Assembly: GCA_963813345.1 (NCBI GenBank)
Contig: CAWEYR010000011.1
Span: forward strand, 62,001 to 126,000
Length of the DNA: 64,000 bases
Direction: 5' to 3'
DNA from: CAWDDA01 sp963813345
Lineage (GTDB): Bacteria > Acidobacteriota > Blastocatellia > RBC074
A model generated the notes under the pieces. It searched no databases. It was not told the origin of the DNA and saw only the letters and a program-made list of their open reading frames with translations. Below are positions 46,103-54,985 of this stretch, piece by piece (within the stretch, counting starts at the first letter, position 1; each line of letters starts with the position of its first letter). The position numbers and the translations under genes were made by a program.

Positions 46103-48653
46103 TTACTCTGCACTAAGAATACCAAGAGGCTTCTTGATCATGACGTCCCAGCTCGAGAGAACTCCGACGACGATCACCAGAGCGAGAGTCACAACGACGC
46201 CGGTCAAGCTTAAGCCAGGAAGAAAGCGCCAGGTGATTTTCAAACCGTATTCGGCCACTGCCCACGAAAGGCCGAGCGCCGCTACAGAACCAATCAGACC
46301 TGCCAACGCTCCCAGTACCCCATACTCTACAACATTTGTCGAGATAATCAGCTTTCGCTTGGCGCCCAAAGTCTTGAGAATCGCTGATTCATAAAGACGA
46401 TGATACTTGGTCATCGCAATTGATCCGATCAGAATCAGCAGCCCGCTTAGTAAAACAAAGCCGCCGACAAACGAAACGGCAAGTGAGACATTCCCCACGA
46501 TTGAACGCGCAACCTCGATAATGTCGAAGACATCGATGACCGATATATTTGGATACTTGTCTACAAGATTGCGCTGAAACTGCGCCCGTGCCGGACCTGG
46601 CGCTGGGCCATTGATCGCACCCAGCAACATCTGCGGAGCGTTATCAAGTGCTCCCGGCCGAAAGACTACAAGAAAGGCCGTTCGCGCGTTTCGCCAGTCG
46701 ACCCTCCGGACGCTGGTGATTTTAGCCGTGATTGGCGTTCCGACCACATCAAAAGTGATCGTGTCGCCGACACCAACCTTCAACTCGCGGCTGATTGCTT
46801 CTTCGATCGAGATCTCCGGCTCGGCCGAAGGAGTCGGTTTCCAGAACGCACCATCGAGTATCGCTTCGCTGCGTTCCAGTGTCGGCCGATATGTAAGGAC
46901 GTATTCACGTCTCAGCAGCCCGCTTCCCTCACGTGCCGGAGCGTCAGCCCCGGCGACCGGTTGATCCTTTAAGCGAAGAATCCGGCCTCTCACCGTCGGT
47001 ATCAGTGTTGGAGCGCTTCCGGTCGCCTCGGTCACAAGCTTTATCACCCCTTCACGTTGATCCTTTTGAATATCAATGAGGTAAAGGTCGGCGCGTGCAT
47101 CATCCATGTCGAGATCGAACTCACCAAGGAGATTTGCCTGCAGCATGCGAATCGAGAGAATAAAGAAGACGCCTAGACCAACAGCCAGCAGGATTGTCCT
47201 TGTCTGATTGCCCGGACGGTAGAGACTCGAGACACCCTGACGAAGGACAAACGATGGAAGAGACCTCAGACTGCGCAGGGCACGCATGAGTAATGCGGCT
47301 GCAAGATTAAGAATCAGTGCAACCGCGGCAAAACCAGCCAGAAAGATCATGCCGATACGAAATGAACCTGCCTGCCACGTCGATAACGCGACAAGACCTG
47401 CAAGCACCACCACACCTGCGCCAATACGTAACCAATCCAAACGACCTCGGCGCATCGTCAGATCGTGACGAAGCACAAGAACAGGCTTGATGTTGCGGAT
47501 CTCGAGAAGCGGCAACAACGAAAAGAGCATCGCGATCATCAGTCCAAGTCCCAAACCCTGGAGGATCGCCGGAAGCGTCAGACCGAACTCGAGTCCAAAA
47601 GGAAGGCGGCCTGCGAAGTAGAGCGGTATGAAGGCGACAGTTACACGCGCCAGGAGCAGGCCCAGAAGACTCCCGGCAATTCCAAGGAAAAGCACCTGAG
47701 CCATGTAAGTTCCAATGACTCGGGAATTCCGGCCTCCAAGGCACTTGAGAATCGCTATCGTCTTGATCTTCTGATCCACAAAGACGCGCGTCACGCTCGA
47801 GATACCGATTCCTCCAAGCACGAGAATGATCAACCCCACAAGACTTAAGTAATCTTCGACGCGAGTCAGTGACTCGCCCATCCGATCCTGCGAAAACCGA
47901 AACGAACGGACGTTGACGAGCGGCCGCGATTTGAAATCCTCACGCAGCAAACGAAGGAGTTCGCCGTCGCTGTTTGCATGCGTCTTGAACAAGACGCGAT
48001 ACCGTGCGCGGCTTCCAAAGCTGAGCAGGCCTGCCGCACGAGCATCTTCGAAGGCGAATGATCACCCGCGGACCAAAACTGAAAGCGCTGAGCGTGTTAC
48101 CCGGTTCCTGTTCGATCGTTCCGCGAATGGTGAACTCGAGTGTTCCAATTCTCACTCGATCACCAATCTTCGCATTGAGCGCTGATAGAAGTACCGGCTT
48201 GACGAGCACTCCGCGATCGCGAAGCATTCCAAAGTCGTAGCGCGCCCCTTCACCCAGAACAAGCTCGCCATAAAAAGGAAACCCCGGCTGAACAGCCTTT
48301 GCTTCCGCAAGCTTTGGAGCGCCTCCCGATCCCGATGCGCCGGCGGGCTCCGCCACGGGCCGCACCATCGTCGCAACGTCGACCATCTCTGTATGCGACT
48401 CGACGAGAGGAGACTTGAAATTCCGCTCGAGCTTGGTTCGGTCTTCCTCGCTCCAGGCAGAATTGGAAGAGACCTGCACATCAGCTGTGAGCAGCGACCG
48501 AGCCTCGCGGCTGACTCTTGCGCTCAGGTTCTGGACGAGCGATCTCAACGTGATGATCGCACCAACCCCGATCGCGATGCAGATGAAGAAAAACAGGAGC
48601 CTGTGCCACGATGCGCGAATCTCGCGGAAAGCCATCCTCGCAATAAACTTCAC
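46103..48653 (-). CDS. FtsX-like ABC transporter permease, YbbP type (frameshift near 48063)
   Basis: About 850 residues when the extra base near 48063 is bridged. The N-terminal helix (RLLFFFICIAIGVGAIITL) is followed by a periplasmic MacB-like domain (SREARSLLTADVQVSSN) and two FtsX domains of helices (LSLVGLIILVLGGIGISSVTRVF, FVGGFVLLSGLLILIGSIAMTKYHRLYESAILKTLGAKR). This matches the large YbbP-like permeases that move or release lipids and lipoproteins from the inner membrane. It ends 3 bases after the ATPase stop, in the same operon. Confidence 0.85.
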
Positions 48654-48656
48654 GCT

Positions 48657-49350
48657 TTAGACCCTCGCTTCAACTCTTGAAATGATCTGGTCTTCCACAA
48701 TCCGGCCGCCACTCAGAGCAATCCGTCGGTCGCCTCTCGCTGCGAGCGTGTGATCGTGGGTTACCAGCAGAAGTGTCGTATTCCGATCTCGATTGAGATC
48801 GAGAAGCAGGTCAAAAACAAGCGCCCCGTTGCGCGCATCAAGATTCCCCGTGGGCTCATCAGCAAGGAGGAGCGGTGGATCGTTGGCAAAAGCGCGCGCA
48901 ATTGCAACGCGCTGTTGCTCGCCGCCAGAAAGCTGCGACGGATAGTGGTGTCCCCGATCGTGCAGACCTATCTCGTCAAGCAGCTTCGACGCCCGGTTTC
49001 GCGGGTTCTCCAATCCCATAATCTCCATCGGAACCAGAATATTCTCGAAAGCAGTCAGCGATGGAATCAGGTGAAAGGACTGAAAGATGAATCCGATTTT
49101 CTCGACCTCGCAGCTCGGCAAGGTCGTCCTCACTCATTTTTGTGATATCGCGATCATCGAGAAAGATCTCACCCGAAGTGGGTGAGTCAAGTCCGGCAAT
49201 CAGGCTCAGTAGAGTCGATTTTCCGCTTCCGGAAGGTCCGATAACAGAAACGAATTCACCGCGCGGGATCTCAAGTGTCACTTCATCAACGATGGTCAAT
49301 CGCTCTGTGCCGCTTGAAACAACCTTCGAAACATCCACAAGTCGAATCAT
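48657..49350 (-). CDS. ABC transporter ATPase, LolD/YbbA type (frameshift near 49108)
   Basis: About 230 residues. Walker A GPSGSGKST, then a break in AAAA near 49108, then Q-loop GFIFQSFHLIPSLTAFENI, signature LSGGEQQRVAIARA and Walker B LLLADEPTGNLD, with the H-loop LLVTHDH. It pairs with the FtsX-like permease. The divergent tesA gene begins 36 bases away, the same arrangement as ybbA-ybbP/tesA in Escherichia coli. Confidence 0.88.
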
Positions 49351-49385
49351 GCTATTCTGCTCTCTTAGACACGTACAACATATAA

Positions 49386-50097
49386 ATGAATATGCCTGTT
49401 GCTAAATCTTTTTTCAAATCAGTCTTTTTCCTGATTGTGCTTGCGTTGGCGGGATGCTCGAGTGATACGGCGAGCACGTCGCCACAAACGCCTTCTCCGG
49501 CATCCCATACGCCAACTCCGGCTTCACCGATTCCAGGAAATGACCGGCCCGTGATCATGGCGTTCGGAGACAGCTTGACCGCCGGCTATGGTCTTCGCGC
49601 GGATGATGAATCCTTTCCAGCGAAACTGCAGGCAAAACTCGACGCCAGCGGGTACAAGTATCGCGTCATCAACGGCGGCATTTCTGGAGATACGTCTGCC
49701 GGTGGAGCACGCCGAATCGACTGGGCCATGCAACAGAATCCTCAGATCGTGATAGTCGAGCTTGGCGGAAACGATGCTCTCAGAGGTCAGCCGCCGTCCG
49801 CGATGAAGAAGAACCTCGCGACGATTCTCGAGCGCGCGATTGCAGGCAAAGCGAAGGTCATTCTGGCTGGCATGGAAGCGCCTCCGAATCTCGGGGACGG
49901 AATATACCCGCGAATTTCGCCAGGTTTATCGCGATCTGGCTCGCGAGTATGATGTTGTTCTTCTCCCGTTTTTTCTCGCTGGAGTCGGTGGCATTGCAGA
50001 CCTGAATCAGCCGGATGGAATTCACCCGAGCGCCCGCGGTGTCGATATTATCGTCGAGAACGTCTGGCGCGTACTCGAGCCAATGCTCGTCAAGTAG
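49386..50097 (+). CDS. tesA: Arylesterase/thioesterase I, GDSL family lipoprotein (frameshift near 49895)
   Basis: Signal peptide with lipobox (ALAGC) and a Thr/Pro tether, so anchored in the membrane, unlike soluble E. coli TesA. SGNH blocks: FGDSLTAGYG (Ser about residue 62), NGGISGDTSAGG, VELGGNDALRG, and the C-terminal DGIHPSARG with Asp/His. The break lies in a GGGG run between PPNLG and TEYTREFRQVY. It hydrolyses acyl or aryl esters or thioesters. Divergent from the ybbA/ybbP-like exporter, a context conserved in Proteobacteria. Confidence 0.87.
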
Positions 50098-50131
50098 TGG
50101 GCTCAAACGTAAAAACCAAAGGAACCATCAG

Positions 50132-51023
50132 ATGAATATTGGGCTTGTGGGACTCGGCATCATGGGAGCACCAATGGCACGCAATCTGTTGCGTGCTGGC
50201 TTTACGGTGACTGTTACTACTCGAACAATGGGAAAGGCTGCCGAATTCGCCGCGAAGGAAGCTGCGCTCGGGACTGTGCGCGCTGTTGAGAGCGCAGCCG
50301 ACGTTGCGAGTGTCAGCGACGTCGTGGTTGTGATGGTAACCGATTCCCCCGATGTCGCCGCGGTAGCGCGAGGAGCATCAGGACTTTTCGCAGGCGCAAA
50401 GCGCGGGCAGTGTAATCATCGATATGAGCACAATCTCGCCCAAAGTGACTCGCGAGCTGGCAGAAGAGGCTCGTTCCCTCGGAATCGAATGGCTCGACGC
50501 GCCAGTCTCAGGCGGAGAGAAAGGTGCCATCGAGGGTACACTCACAATCATGGTCGGCGGAGACCAGGATGTGTTGAACCGTGTCAAGCCCGTACTCGAG
50601 GCAATGGGCAAAAGAATCACTTACTTCGGTGAGTCCGGGAGCGGACAGTCAGCCAAGCTGTGCAACCAGATCATGACCGCCGTCAACCTTCTTGCTGTCA
50701 GCGAAGCCTTTGTTTTTGGCCGCAAGGCAGGGCTTGATCCAGCAACGCTGCATCAGGCGCTGACAGGCGGCGCAGCCAACTCCTGGGCTCTTGAAGTGCT
50801 TGGCAAAAAGATAATTGACCGGGATTTCAAACCTGCATTCATGGTGAGGTTGCAGCAGAAGGATCTGCGGCTGGTATTGGATGCCGCCGATGAGAATCAC
50901 ACTCCGCTTCCGGGAGCATCCCTCGCTCGTCAACTCTTCGCATCGCTCGAAGCAGAAGGCCGCGGCGATGACGGCACGCAGGCTATGGCGACGGTGCTCG
51001 AGCGACTTGCAGGACTCACGTGA
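50132..51023 (+). CDS. Beta-hydroxyacid dehydrogenase (3-hydroxyisobutyrate dehydrogenase family; frameshift near 50405)
   Basis: N-terminal NAD(P) domain MNIGLVGLGIMGAPMARNLL. A one-base change in GGG near 50405 breaks GSVIIDMSTISP. Then the substrate-binding DAPVSGGEKGAIEGTLTIMVGG and the catalytic Lys segment GSGQSAKLCNQIM, with the C-terminal helical dimer domain. It could be a 2-hydroxy-3-oxopropionate reductase, 3-hydroxyisobutyrate dehydrogenase or succinic-semialdehyde reductase-type enzyme; the motifs do not separate these. Confidence 0.85.
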
Positions 51024-51036
51024 GGAAGACGGTATC

Positions 51037-51140
51037 TTCACGCTGAAGCCGCGAAGACGCGAAAAAGAACAAAGAAATGCACGGTCTTAAATGAAAAACA
51101 TGTCTTATCTCTTTTTCGCGTCTTCGCGGCTTCGCGTGAG
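51037..51140. repeat. GCCGCGAAGACGCGAAAAAG inverted repeat
   Basis: Arms at about 51037-51067 and 51111-51140, carrying the CGCGAAGACGCG core and a run of A/T, between the convergent dehydrogenase and D-aminoacylase genes. The T-rich end could terminate the dehydrogenase transcript. Confidence 0.75.
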
Positions 51141-51161
51141 TATCCTCTTAAGGCTGGTACT

Positions 51162-52745
51162 CTACATACCTTGTCGCCCACGCAATGCTCGTCCAGGTTT
51201 CGCGCCCGTGTGCGATCCTTTTTCGATTACCACCTGTCCGTTGACGATGACGTAATCGATGCCGGCGGGAAACTGCTTTGGCTGTTGAAATGTAGCGCGA
51301 TCTGCAATCGTTTTCTCATCGAAGATTACGATGTCCGCCGCCAGTCCGGGCCGCAGGATTCCGCGATCCCACAGCTTGAATGTCTGCGCCGGAAGCGAGC
51401 TCATCTTTCGTACAGCCTCTTCGAGGCCGATAAGTTTCTTCTCTCTGACGTAGATCGATAAGAGGCGCGCATTGTTTCCAAAGCCTCGTGGATGCGGAAC
51501 TCCGTCGCCCGCCATGTCAACAACCCCGGCATCTGACGCAACCATCGTAAATGGTTGGCGGATAATCCGCTCGACATCAGATTCTGACATCTTCTGAAGT
51601 ACAAGCTGCGCTCCTCCTGCAAGCAGAATGTCGATCGCCTGCTCTGCCTGATCCTCCGGCCGATCCTTGCCGCGAACCGTCCGTGCAATTTCTGGAATGT
51701 TCTTTCCGTTGAATGCAGGGTTTGCACGGTGGCTGGCGATATAGGCAAAAGAGAGATCACTGAAACCTTCCGCTTTTGCCTTTGCGAGCACCTCGCGAAC
51801 GACCCTGGCCCGCGTCTCCGGAGTCGCTATCCGCTCCTTTGCCTTGTCATTTCCTCCTTCGAACAACCACGAGGGAAAAAGTATCCCGATCCCGGTGCTC
51901 GCTGCCGGGTAGAGATACTGATCGACAGTGACCTGCTGTCCGCGTGCACGCGCATCGGCGACAAGCTTTATTGAAACCGTGCTCGCGCCCCAACGCTTCT
52001 TGCTCGATATCTTGAAATGCGATATCTCAACGGGACATCCCGACTGAGCTCCGACTTCGAGCGCCTCGCGGATCGATTCTTCGACTGCCAGCCCTTCGTT
52101 TCGCATGTGCGATGCGTAGACGCCACCGTATTGAGCGGCCACTTTTGCAAGCGCCACTATCTCATCCGTCTTTGCAAAGGTTCCGGGAATGTATTCAAGT
52201 CCGGTCGAGAGCCCGACCGCTCCTTCCTTCATAGCCCTGGCAACCAATTCCTGCATCGCTACGAGCTCCTCAGGCGTAGGTGCGCGATCGAACTCGCCAT
52301 TCATTCCCGATCGCCTGACAGCGTTATGCCCGACAAGTGATGCGACGTTGATTGAGATGCCAGAGCTCTCAAGGCCGGAAAACCATTCGCCGAGACGAAG
52401 GATAGAACCTCCGCAATTTCCCGTTACGACTGACGTTACACCCATCCGCAGAAAGTTCTCGGCGGCTGGAAAGCTCGCTATTCCTCCCTCGATGTGAGTA
52501 TGCACGTCGATGAATCCCGGAGCCACAATCAGACCCGAGGCATCGATTGCGCGCGTCGCACGCGACGGATCAATTCGGCCGATTTCAGCGACTCTGCCGT
52601 CCTTTATCGCGAGGTCGCCCGAGAACCACGGATTACCTGTTCCATCGACGATCCGTCCACCGGTAATGACAACATCGAAATCAACCCTGGAAAAGTGCAA
52701 CGAGGCAACCACAATCGCAATGACTAATATCAGCTTCAAGCTCAT
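51162..52745 (-). CDS. N-acyl-D-amino-acid deacylase (D-aminoacylase), exported
   Basis: 527 residues; N-terminal signal or anchor (MSLKLILVIAIVVASLHFS). Amidohydrolase subfamily with the first beta-sandwich (DVVITGGRIVDGTGNPWFSGDLAI), metal motif APGFIDVHTHIEG, TSVVTGNCGGS (the conserved metal Cys in NCG), Glu/His in GLEYIPGTFA, YASHMRNE, VEISHFK, and the late Asp in VASDAGV. It removes acyl groups from N-acyl-D-amino acids, for example from peptidoglycan turnover or D-peptide use. Start supported by GGAGAG just before the ATG. Confidence 0.87.
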   Translation of the reverse strand: MSLKLILVIAIVVASLHFSRVDFDVVITGGRIVDGTGNPWFSGDLAIKDGRVAEIGRIDPSRATRAIDASGLIVAPGFIDVHTHIEGGIASFPAAENFLRMGVTSVVTGNCGGSILRLGEWFSGLESSGISINVASLVGHNAVRRSGMNGEFDRAPTPEELVAMQELVARAMKEGAVGLSTGLEYIPGTFAKTDEIVALAKVAAQYGGVYASHMRNEGLAVEESIREALEVGAQSGCPVEISHFKISSKKRWGASTVSIKLVADARARGQQVTVDQYLYPAASTGIGILFPSWLFEGGNDKAKERIATPETRARVVREVLAKAKAEGFSDLSFAYIASHRANPAFNGKNIPEIARTVRGKDRPEDQAEQAIDILLAGGAQLVLQKMSESDVERIIRQPFTMVASDAGVVDMAGDGVPHPRGFGNNARLLSIYVREKKLIGLEEAVRKMSSLPAQTFKLWDRGILRPGLAADIVIFDEKTIADRATFQQPKQFPAGIDYVIVNGQVVIEKGSHTGAKPGRALRGRQGM

Positions 52746-52765
52746 CTCTCCTCAGCTCAAGCAAT

Positions 52766-52803
52766 CTGGCCACTGACCACTGACCACTGCCATCACTGAC
52801 CAC
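52766..52803. repeat. CCACTGA short tandem repeat
   Basis: Three to four CCACTGA-type units upstream of the D-aminoacylase start. Similar in style to the GCACTCA and GGGGTCA arrays, but without a complementary arm. Confidence 0.6.
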
Positions 52804-52909
52804 CGATTCTGAGCGCGAAGTGTGGCACAATCGGGCGATCTATGCCACGATACCAAGCTCGAAACCTGAACCTCAAATTCAAAGACAATTCGAAAAAGAC
52901 GAACGAGAA

Positions 52910-53689
52910 ATGATCGACAAGAACCTTAAGCGGGAGCTCTTCGCGGAGTTCCTCGGAACATTCGTCCTGATTGCTTTCGGCGCCGGCGTGGTTGCGCAGG
53001 TAGTACTCAGCAACGAGAAGAACGGTACGTATATCTCGATCAACCTTGCCTGGGGCATGGCGGTAACTTTGGCGATCTATGTAGCCGGCGGAGTCACCGG
53101 TGCGCATCTCAATCCTGCGGTCACGGTTGCATTGGCTGCGCGTCGCGGGTTTCCGTGGAGCAAGGTTGTGCCCTACTCGCTGGCGCAGACCTTTGGAGCG
53201 TTTATCGCTTCGCTCGTGGTCTTTGTTACCTACCGCGAAGCATTCGACGCCTTTGACGGTGGTACGCGACAGATACTTGGCGAGAAAGCTACTGCCGGCA
53301 TTTTCGCAACCTACCCGCAATCGTTTCTGAGTTCCTCAGGTGGACTGGTCGATCAGATCGTTGGCACAGCGCTGCTGATGCTCGTAATTCTGGCGATCGG
53401 TGACAACCGGAATCTGGCACCGACAGGCAATCTGGCGCCTGTACTCGTCGGAATGCTCGTAACCGTTATCGGGATGTCATTTGGATTCAATGCCGGCTAT
53501 GCGATCAACCCGGCACGCGACCTTGGACCCCGACTCTTTACGGCTGTTGCCGGATGGGGACCTGATGTCTTCAAAGCTGGCAATTACTGGTTCTGGGTTC
53601 CAATCATTGGTCCAATCGTGGGAGGAGTGCTTGGAGCGTATGCCTACGATCTATTGATCGGCAAATTGCTTCCTGAGAGCAAGCAATGA
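52910..53689 (+). CDS. Aquaporin/glycerol facilitator-family channel
   Basis: 259 residues from ATG 52910; six helices and two NPA boxes, GAHLNPAVT and AINPARD. The Asp directly after the second NPAR is the glycerol-facilitator (GlpF) pattern rather than the water-only AqpZ one. The segment between the boxes contains a long extracellular loop (EAFDAFDGGTRQILGEKATA). Passive inner-membrane passage of glycerol or similar small solutes. It overlaps xthA by ATGA at 53686-53689. Confidence 0.88.
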   Translation: MIDKNLKRELFAEFLGTFVLIAFGAGVVAQVVLSNEKNGTYISINLAWGMAVTLAIYVAGGVTGAHLNPAVTVALAARRGFPWSKVVPYSLAQTFGAFIASLVVFVTYREAFDAFDGGTRQILGEKATAGIFATYPQSFLSSSGGLVDQIVGTALLMLVILAIGDNRNLAPTGNLAPVLVGMLVTVIGMSFGFNAGYAINPARDLGPRLFTAVAGWGPDVFKAGNYWFWVPIIGPIVGGVLGAYAYDLLIGKLLPESKQ

Positions 53690-54456
53690 AGATTGCTACG
53701 TGGAACGTCAATTCGGTAATTGCGCGCACGGATCAAGCGGTTTCCTGGCTCGACGCAGCGCGGCCGGATGTAGCCTGCTTCCAGGAAACCAAGTGCGTTG
53801 ACGATCGCTTTCCAGGTGTAGTGTTCGAGCAACAGGGGTACGGAAGCGTCCTGTTTGGTCAGGCTACGTACAATGGCGTAGCAGTACTTTCACGAGGACC
53901 GATCGAAGTGCTCCGTCGAGGGCTTCCTGACGATTCCGACGATGCACAGCGGCGACTGCTGGATGTAAACACACACGGCGTGAGAATCATCAATGTGTAT
54001 GCGCCTAATGGGCAGCAGGTAGGTTCTGACAAGTATGCATTCAAGCTCGCATGGTACGGCCGCCTTCGCCAGTATCTCGACACTAATTGCCGGCCCGATG
54101 AGCCATTGATCCTCTGTGGTGACTTCAATGTCGCGCCCGACGAGCGCGATGTATACGATCCGCTTGTGTGGGAAGGCCGGATTCTATTCAGCAAACCCGA
54201 GCGCGAAGCCTTACACAGTCTTGTAAGCTGGGGATTGGTAGACCTCTTTCGCGAGCACCACAGTGAATCCGGGTTATACTCGTGGTGGGATTACCGCGCC
54301 GGAGCTTTCCGCCGCAACCAGGGGTTGCGGATTGATCACGTCCTGGCAACGGCGCCAATGGCAGCGCGATGCGTGGGCGTTGAGATCGATCGTCAAGTGC
54401 GTGCAAAAGAGCGCCCGTCGGATCACGCTCCGGTGATCGCAGAGTTTACGGAGTAA
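53686..54456 (+). CDS. xthA: Exodeoxyribonuclease III
   Basis: 256 residues, usual length. EEP-fold motifs: IATWNVNSV (Asn), FQETKC (Glu metal ligand), VYAPNG (Tyr), CGDFNVAPDERDV (Asp, Asn), GLRIDHVLAT (Asp) and SDHAPV (His). AP endonuclease and 3'-5' exonuclease of base-excision repair, cytoplasmic. Translationally coupled to the channel gene before it; no functional link is apparent. Confidence 0.92.
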   Translation: MKIATWNVNSVIARTDQAVSWLDAARPDVACFQETKCVDDRFPGVVFEQQGYGSVLFGQATYNGVAVLSRGPIEVLRRGLPDDSDDAQRRLLDVNTHGVRIINVYAPNGQQVGSDKYAFKLAWYGRLRQYLDTNCRPDEPLILCGDFNVAPDERDVYDPLVWEGRILFSKPEREALHSLVSWGLVDLFREHHSESGLYSWWDYRAGAFRRNQGLRIDHVLATAPMAARCVGVEIDRQVRAKERPSDHAPVIAEFTE

Positions 54457-54461
54457 GGTAC

Positions 54462-54538
54462 GTTGTACCGGCTTTTAGCCGGAATCGTTCCATTCGAATA
54501 GCTCCAATGTAACGATTCCGGCTAAAAGCCGGTACAAC
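54462..54538. repeat. GTTGTACCGGCTTTTAGCCGG hairpin, copy 2
   Basis: Perfect 28-base inverted repeat (54462-54489 and 54511-54538), 6 bases after the xthA stop. Paralogue of 21123-21197; both arms carry the same extra T/A, showing compensatory or copied change. Likely terminates xthA. Confidence 0.85.
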
Positions 54539-54552
54539 ATACCCTCAAAAAC

Positions 54553-54768
54553 ATGGATTCCGAATGTAACTGCAGCAGGTTCGAACGACTGGAAGGCGCG
54601 GCGGTAAGCGCCTACACTAGCGATTTCCTGGTTCGCACGGACAAGAACGAGGAGAAGGGAGTGAGTTATTACCGGTGCCGCGTCTGCATGAGGCACTGGA
54701 AGCGGGTTGAAGATGACGGACTACGTCGACCGTCTCTAATCCGGCTCAAAGATAAAGATGTCGCTTGA
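54553..54768 (+). CDS. Small Cys-containing (zinc-ribbon-like) protein
   Basis: 71 residues with CNC near the start and CRVCMRHW later, a possible four-Cys zinc site, and a basic C-terminus. It overlaps the next small gene by 11 bases. Not assigned to a family; the pairing of the Cys sets and the tight spacing favour a real gene. Confidence 0.5.
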   Translation: MDSECNCSRFERLEGAAVSAYTSDFLVRTDKNEEKGVSYYRCRVCMRHWKRVEDDGLRRPSLIRLKDKDVA

Positions 54769-54985
54769 GAGTGCGCGAAAGCGCAGAGCCCGGTTCATGC
54801 CATTCCAAACACGTGAAAATCCCGAAACTGGAGTTCTTGAGATCCTCGTTGAAGACACCTGGGTGTGTTTTGAGGACTACCGGCGTCACAAGATTGATGA
54901 TGCTTATGAGAATTCCATAAAGTTCCTGCGCGATCGACTGGGCGAAGACCTTCGCAAGACCGATCAAGATAACGATGGGCAGTGA
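54758..54985 (+). CDS. Small hypothetical protein
   Basis: 75 residues, charged, no signal or membrane segment (EILVEDTWVCFEDYRRHKIDDAYENSIKFLRDRLGEDLRK). Overlaps the gene before it and the esterase after it, so the three form one transcript. No known family. Confidence 0.5.
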   Translation: MSLESARKRRARFMPFQTRENPETGVLEILVEDTWVCFEDYRRHKIDDAYENSIKFLRDRLGEDLRKTDQDNDGQ

